This document shows positions 63,219 through 64,000 of a stretch of DNA of 64,000 nt, piece by piece. The position numbers and the translations under genes are program-made. The stretch comes from a bacterium (GTDB lineage: Bacteria; Bacillota; Bacilli; Lactobacillales; Streptococcaceae), in contig CAJNCV010000007.1 of the NCBI GenBank assembly GCA_905221385.1, positions 1-64,000 of the forward strand. The letters are read 5' to 3'. Position 1 is the stretch's first letter. Every line of letters starts with the position of its first letter. The notes under the pieces are model-generated. The model saw only the letters and a program-made list of their open reading frames with translations, was not told where the DNA came from and did no database searches.

Positions 63219-64000
63219 TGTCAACAATCGATAAAGAAAAATTTCAGTTCGTAAAACGTGACGATTTTGCCTCTGAAACAATTGATGCTCCTGCCTATTC
63301 ATACTGGGGTTCTGTATTTAGACAATTTCTAAAGAAAAAATCAACAGTCCTTATGTTGGGGATTTTGGTAGCCATTATCCTGATGAGCTTTATTTACCCA
63401 ATGTTCTCAAAGTTTGACTTTAATGATGTAAGTAAGGTTAATGACTTTTCTGCTCGTTTTATAAAACCAAATGCTGAACATTGGTTTGGTACAGATAGCA
63501 ATGGTAAATCCTTGTTTGATGGGGTTTGGTTTGGTGCGCGTAATTCAATTCTCATCTCTGTAATTGCCACTTTTATCAACCTTGTGATTGGGGTTATTGT
63601 TGGTGGAATTTGGGGAATTTCAAAATCTGTTGACCGCGTTATGATGGAAGTCTATAACGTTATCAATAATATTCCTTCGCTTTTGATTGTTATCGTTTTG
63701 ACGTACTCAATCGGAGCAGGTTTCTGGAATTTGATTTTTGCCATGAGTGTGACGACTTGGATTGGGATTGCCTATATGATTCGTATCCAAATCATGCGTT
63801 ACCGTGACTTGGAATACAACCTTGCTTCTCAAACACTGGGAACACCAACCTTTAAAATCATCGTTAAAAATATCATGCCACAATTGGTATCTGTTATCGT
63901 TACAACAATGACTCAAATGCTTCCAGCCTTTATTTCTTATGAAGCCTTCCTTTCCTTCTTTGGATTGGGATTACCTGTAACAGTGCCAAGTTTGGGACGT
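63218..64000 (+). CDS. amiD: Oligopeptide ABC transporter permease AmiD (partial)
   Basis: The first 261 codons of an OppC-type permease; the gene leaves the window at 64000. The N-terminus ([36 protein letters not shown]) and first helix ([21 protein letters not shown]) are followed by [24 protein letters not shown] and the EAA-loop region ([31 protein letters not shown]). AAAGGAGG precedes the ATG at 63218. amiE and amiF ATPase genes are expected further on. Confidence 0.95.
   Translation, partial: MSTIDKEKFQFVKRDDFASETIDAPAYSYWGSVFRQFLKKKSTVLMLGILVAIILMSFIYPMFSKFDFNDVSKVNDFSARFIKPNAEHWFGTDSNGKSLFDGVWFGARNSILISVIATFINLVIGVIVGGIWGISKSVDRVMMEVYNVINNIPSLLIVIVLTYSIGAGFWNLIFAMSVTTWIGIAYMIRIQIMRYRDLEYNLASQTLGTPTFKIIVKNIMPQLVSVIVTTMTQMLPAFISYEAFLSFFGLGLPVTVPSLGR

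Overview
This window looks like chromosome from a mitis-group Streptococcus (S. mitis / S. oralis / S. pneumoniae relatives). The basis is low-GC codon use, extended -10 promoters (TGnTATAAT), and a pneumococcus-like gene order: ccpA-ansA-HAD-uspA-alaT-rpmH, tatD-rnmV-rsmA-rsgA-rpe-thiN-rmuC-yhaM-purR-lysA-pflA, asnA-rsmD-coaD-sepM-murA-epuA-endA, the sul folate operon, manLMN and the start of the ami operon. Gene names come from motifs read in the translations; no database search was possible.

Layout. 1-70: three tandem hairpins that look like the right end and omega RNA scaffold of a TnpB (IS200/IS605-type) element whose body lies outside the window. 116-4010: a tiny membrane protein, pepS, a GlsB-like membrane protein, rsuA and pepC. 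4175-10077: accessory part with a P-type ATPase, an unusual 802-residue serine-rich repeat protein with no visible signal peptide or LPXTG anchor, and an orphan membrane protein. 10181-14710: tsaE, a GNAT acetyltransferase, lytR, then the competence genes cinA-recA behind a ComX-type box. The dinF and lytA genes expected after recA in pneumococcus are absent; decayed IS30 and ISL3 fragments follow instead. 15460-17639: a purine permease and a CPBP protease, flanked by inverted IS30 remnants. 18582-23852: a HAD phosphatase, adhP (with a Rex-like operator) and manLMN (with a cre site). 24241-27899: sulABCD (folP-folC-folE-folBK). 27946-34541: DUF960 protein, ccpA, ansA, a HAD/PRA-PH-like fusion, uspA, a nonsense-broken small gene, alaT and rpmH. 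34722-49216: APC permease, the RNA/DNA housekeeping string from tatD to purR, lysA, pflA, yidC and acyP. 49250-57676: trmH-type methylase, Bax inhibitor-like protein, asnA, rsmD-coaD-sepM, a DUF1146 protein, an AT-rich frameshifted acyltransferase, murA, epuA and endA. 57817-64000: a CorC/HlyC-type protein, tRNA-Cys (minus strand), then amiA-amiC-amiD with a CodY box; amiD runs off the end.

Themes. (1) Natural transformation and DNA handling: cinA, recA, endA, rmuC. (2) Global control: ccpA and purR lie here, with plausible sites for CcpA (ccpA, manL, pflA), CodY (amiA), Rex (adhP) and ComX (cinA). (3) Five genes (rsuA, tsaE, trmH-type, rsmD, DUF1146) start 6-7 nt after a TATAAT box, so their mRNAs should be leaderless. 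(4) Decay: two IS30 fragments, one ISL3 fragment, one nonsense-broken gene, two frameshifted genes and a possible frameshift in the serine-rich gene.
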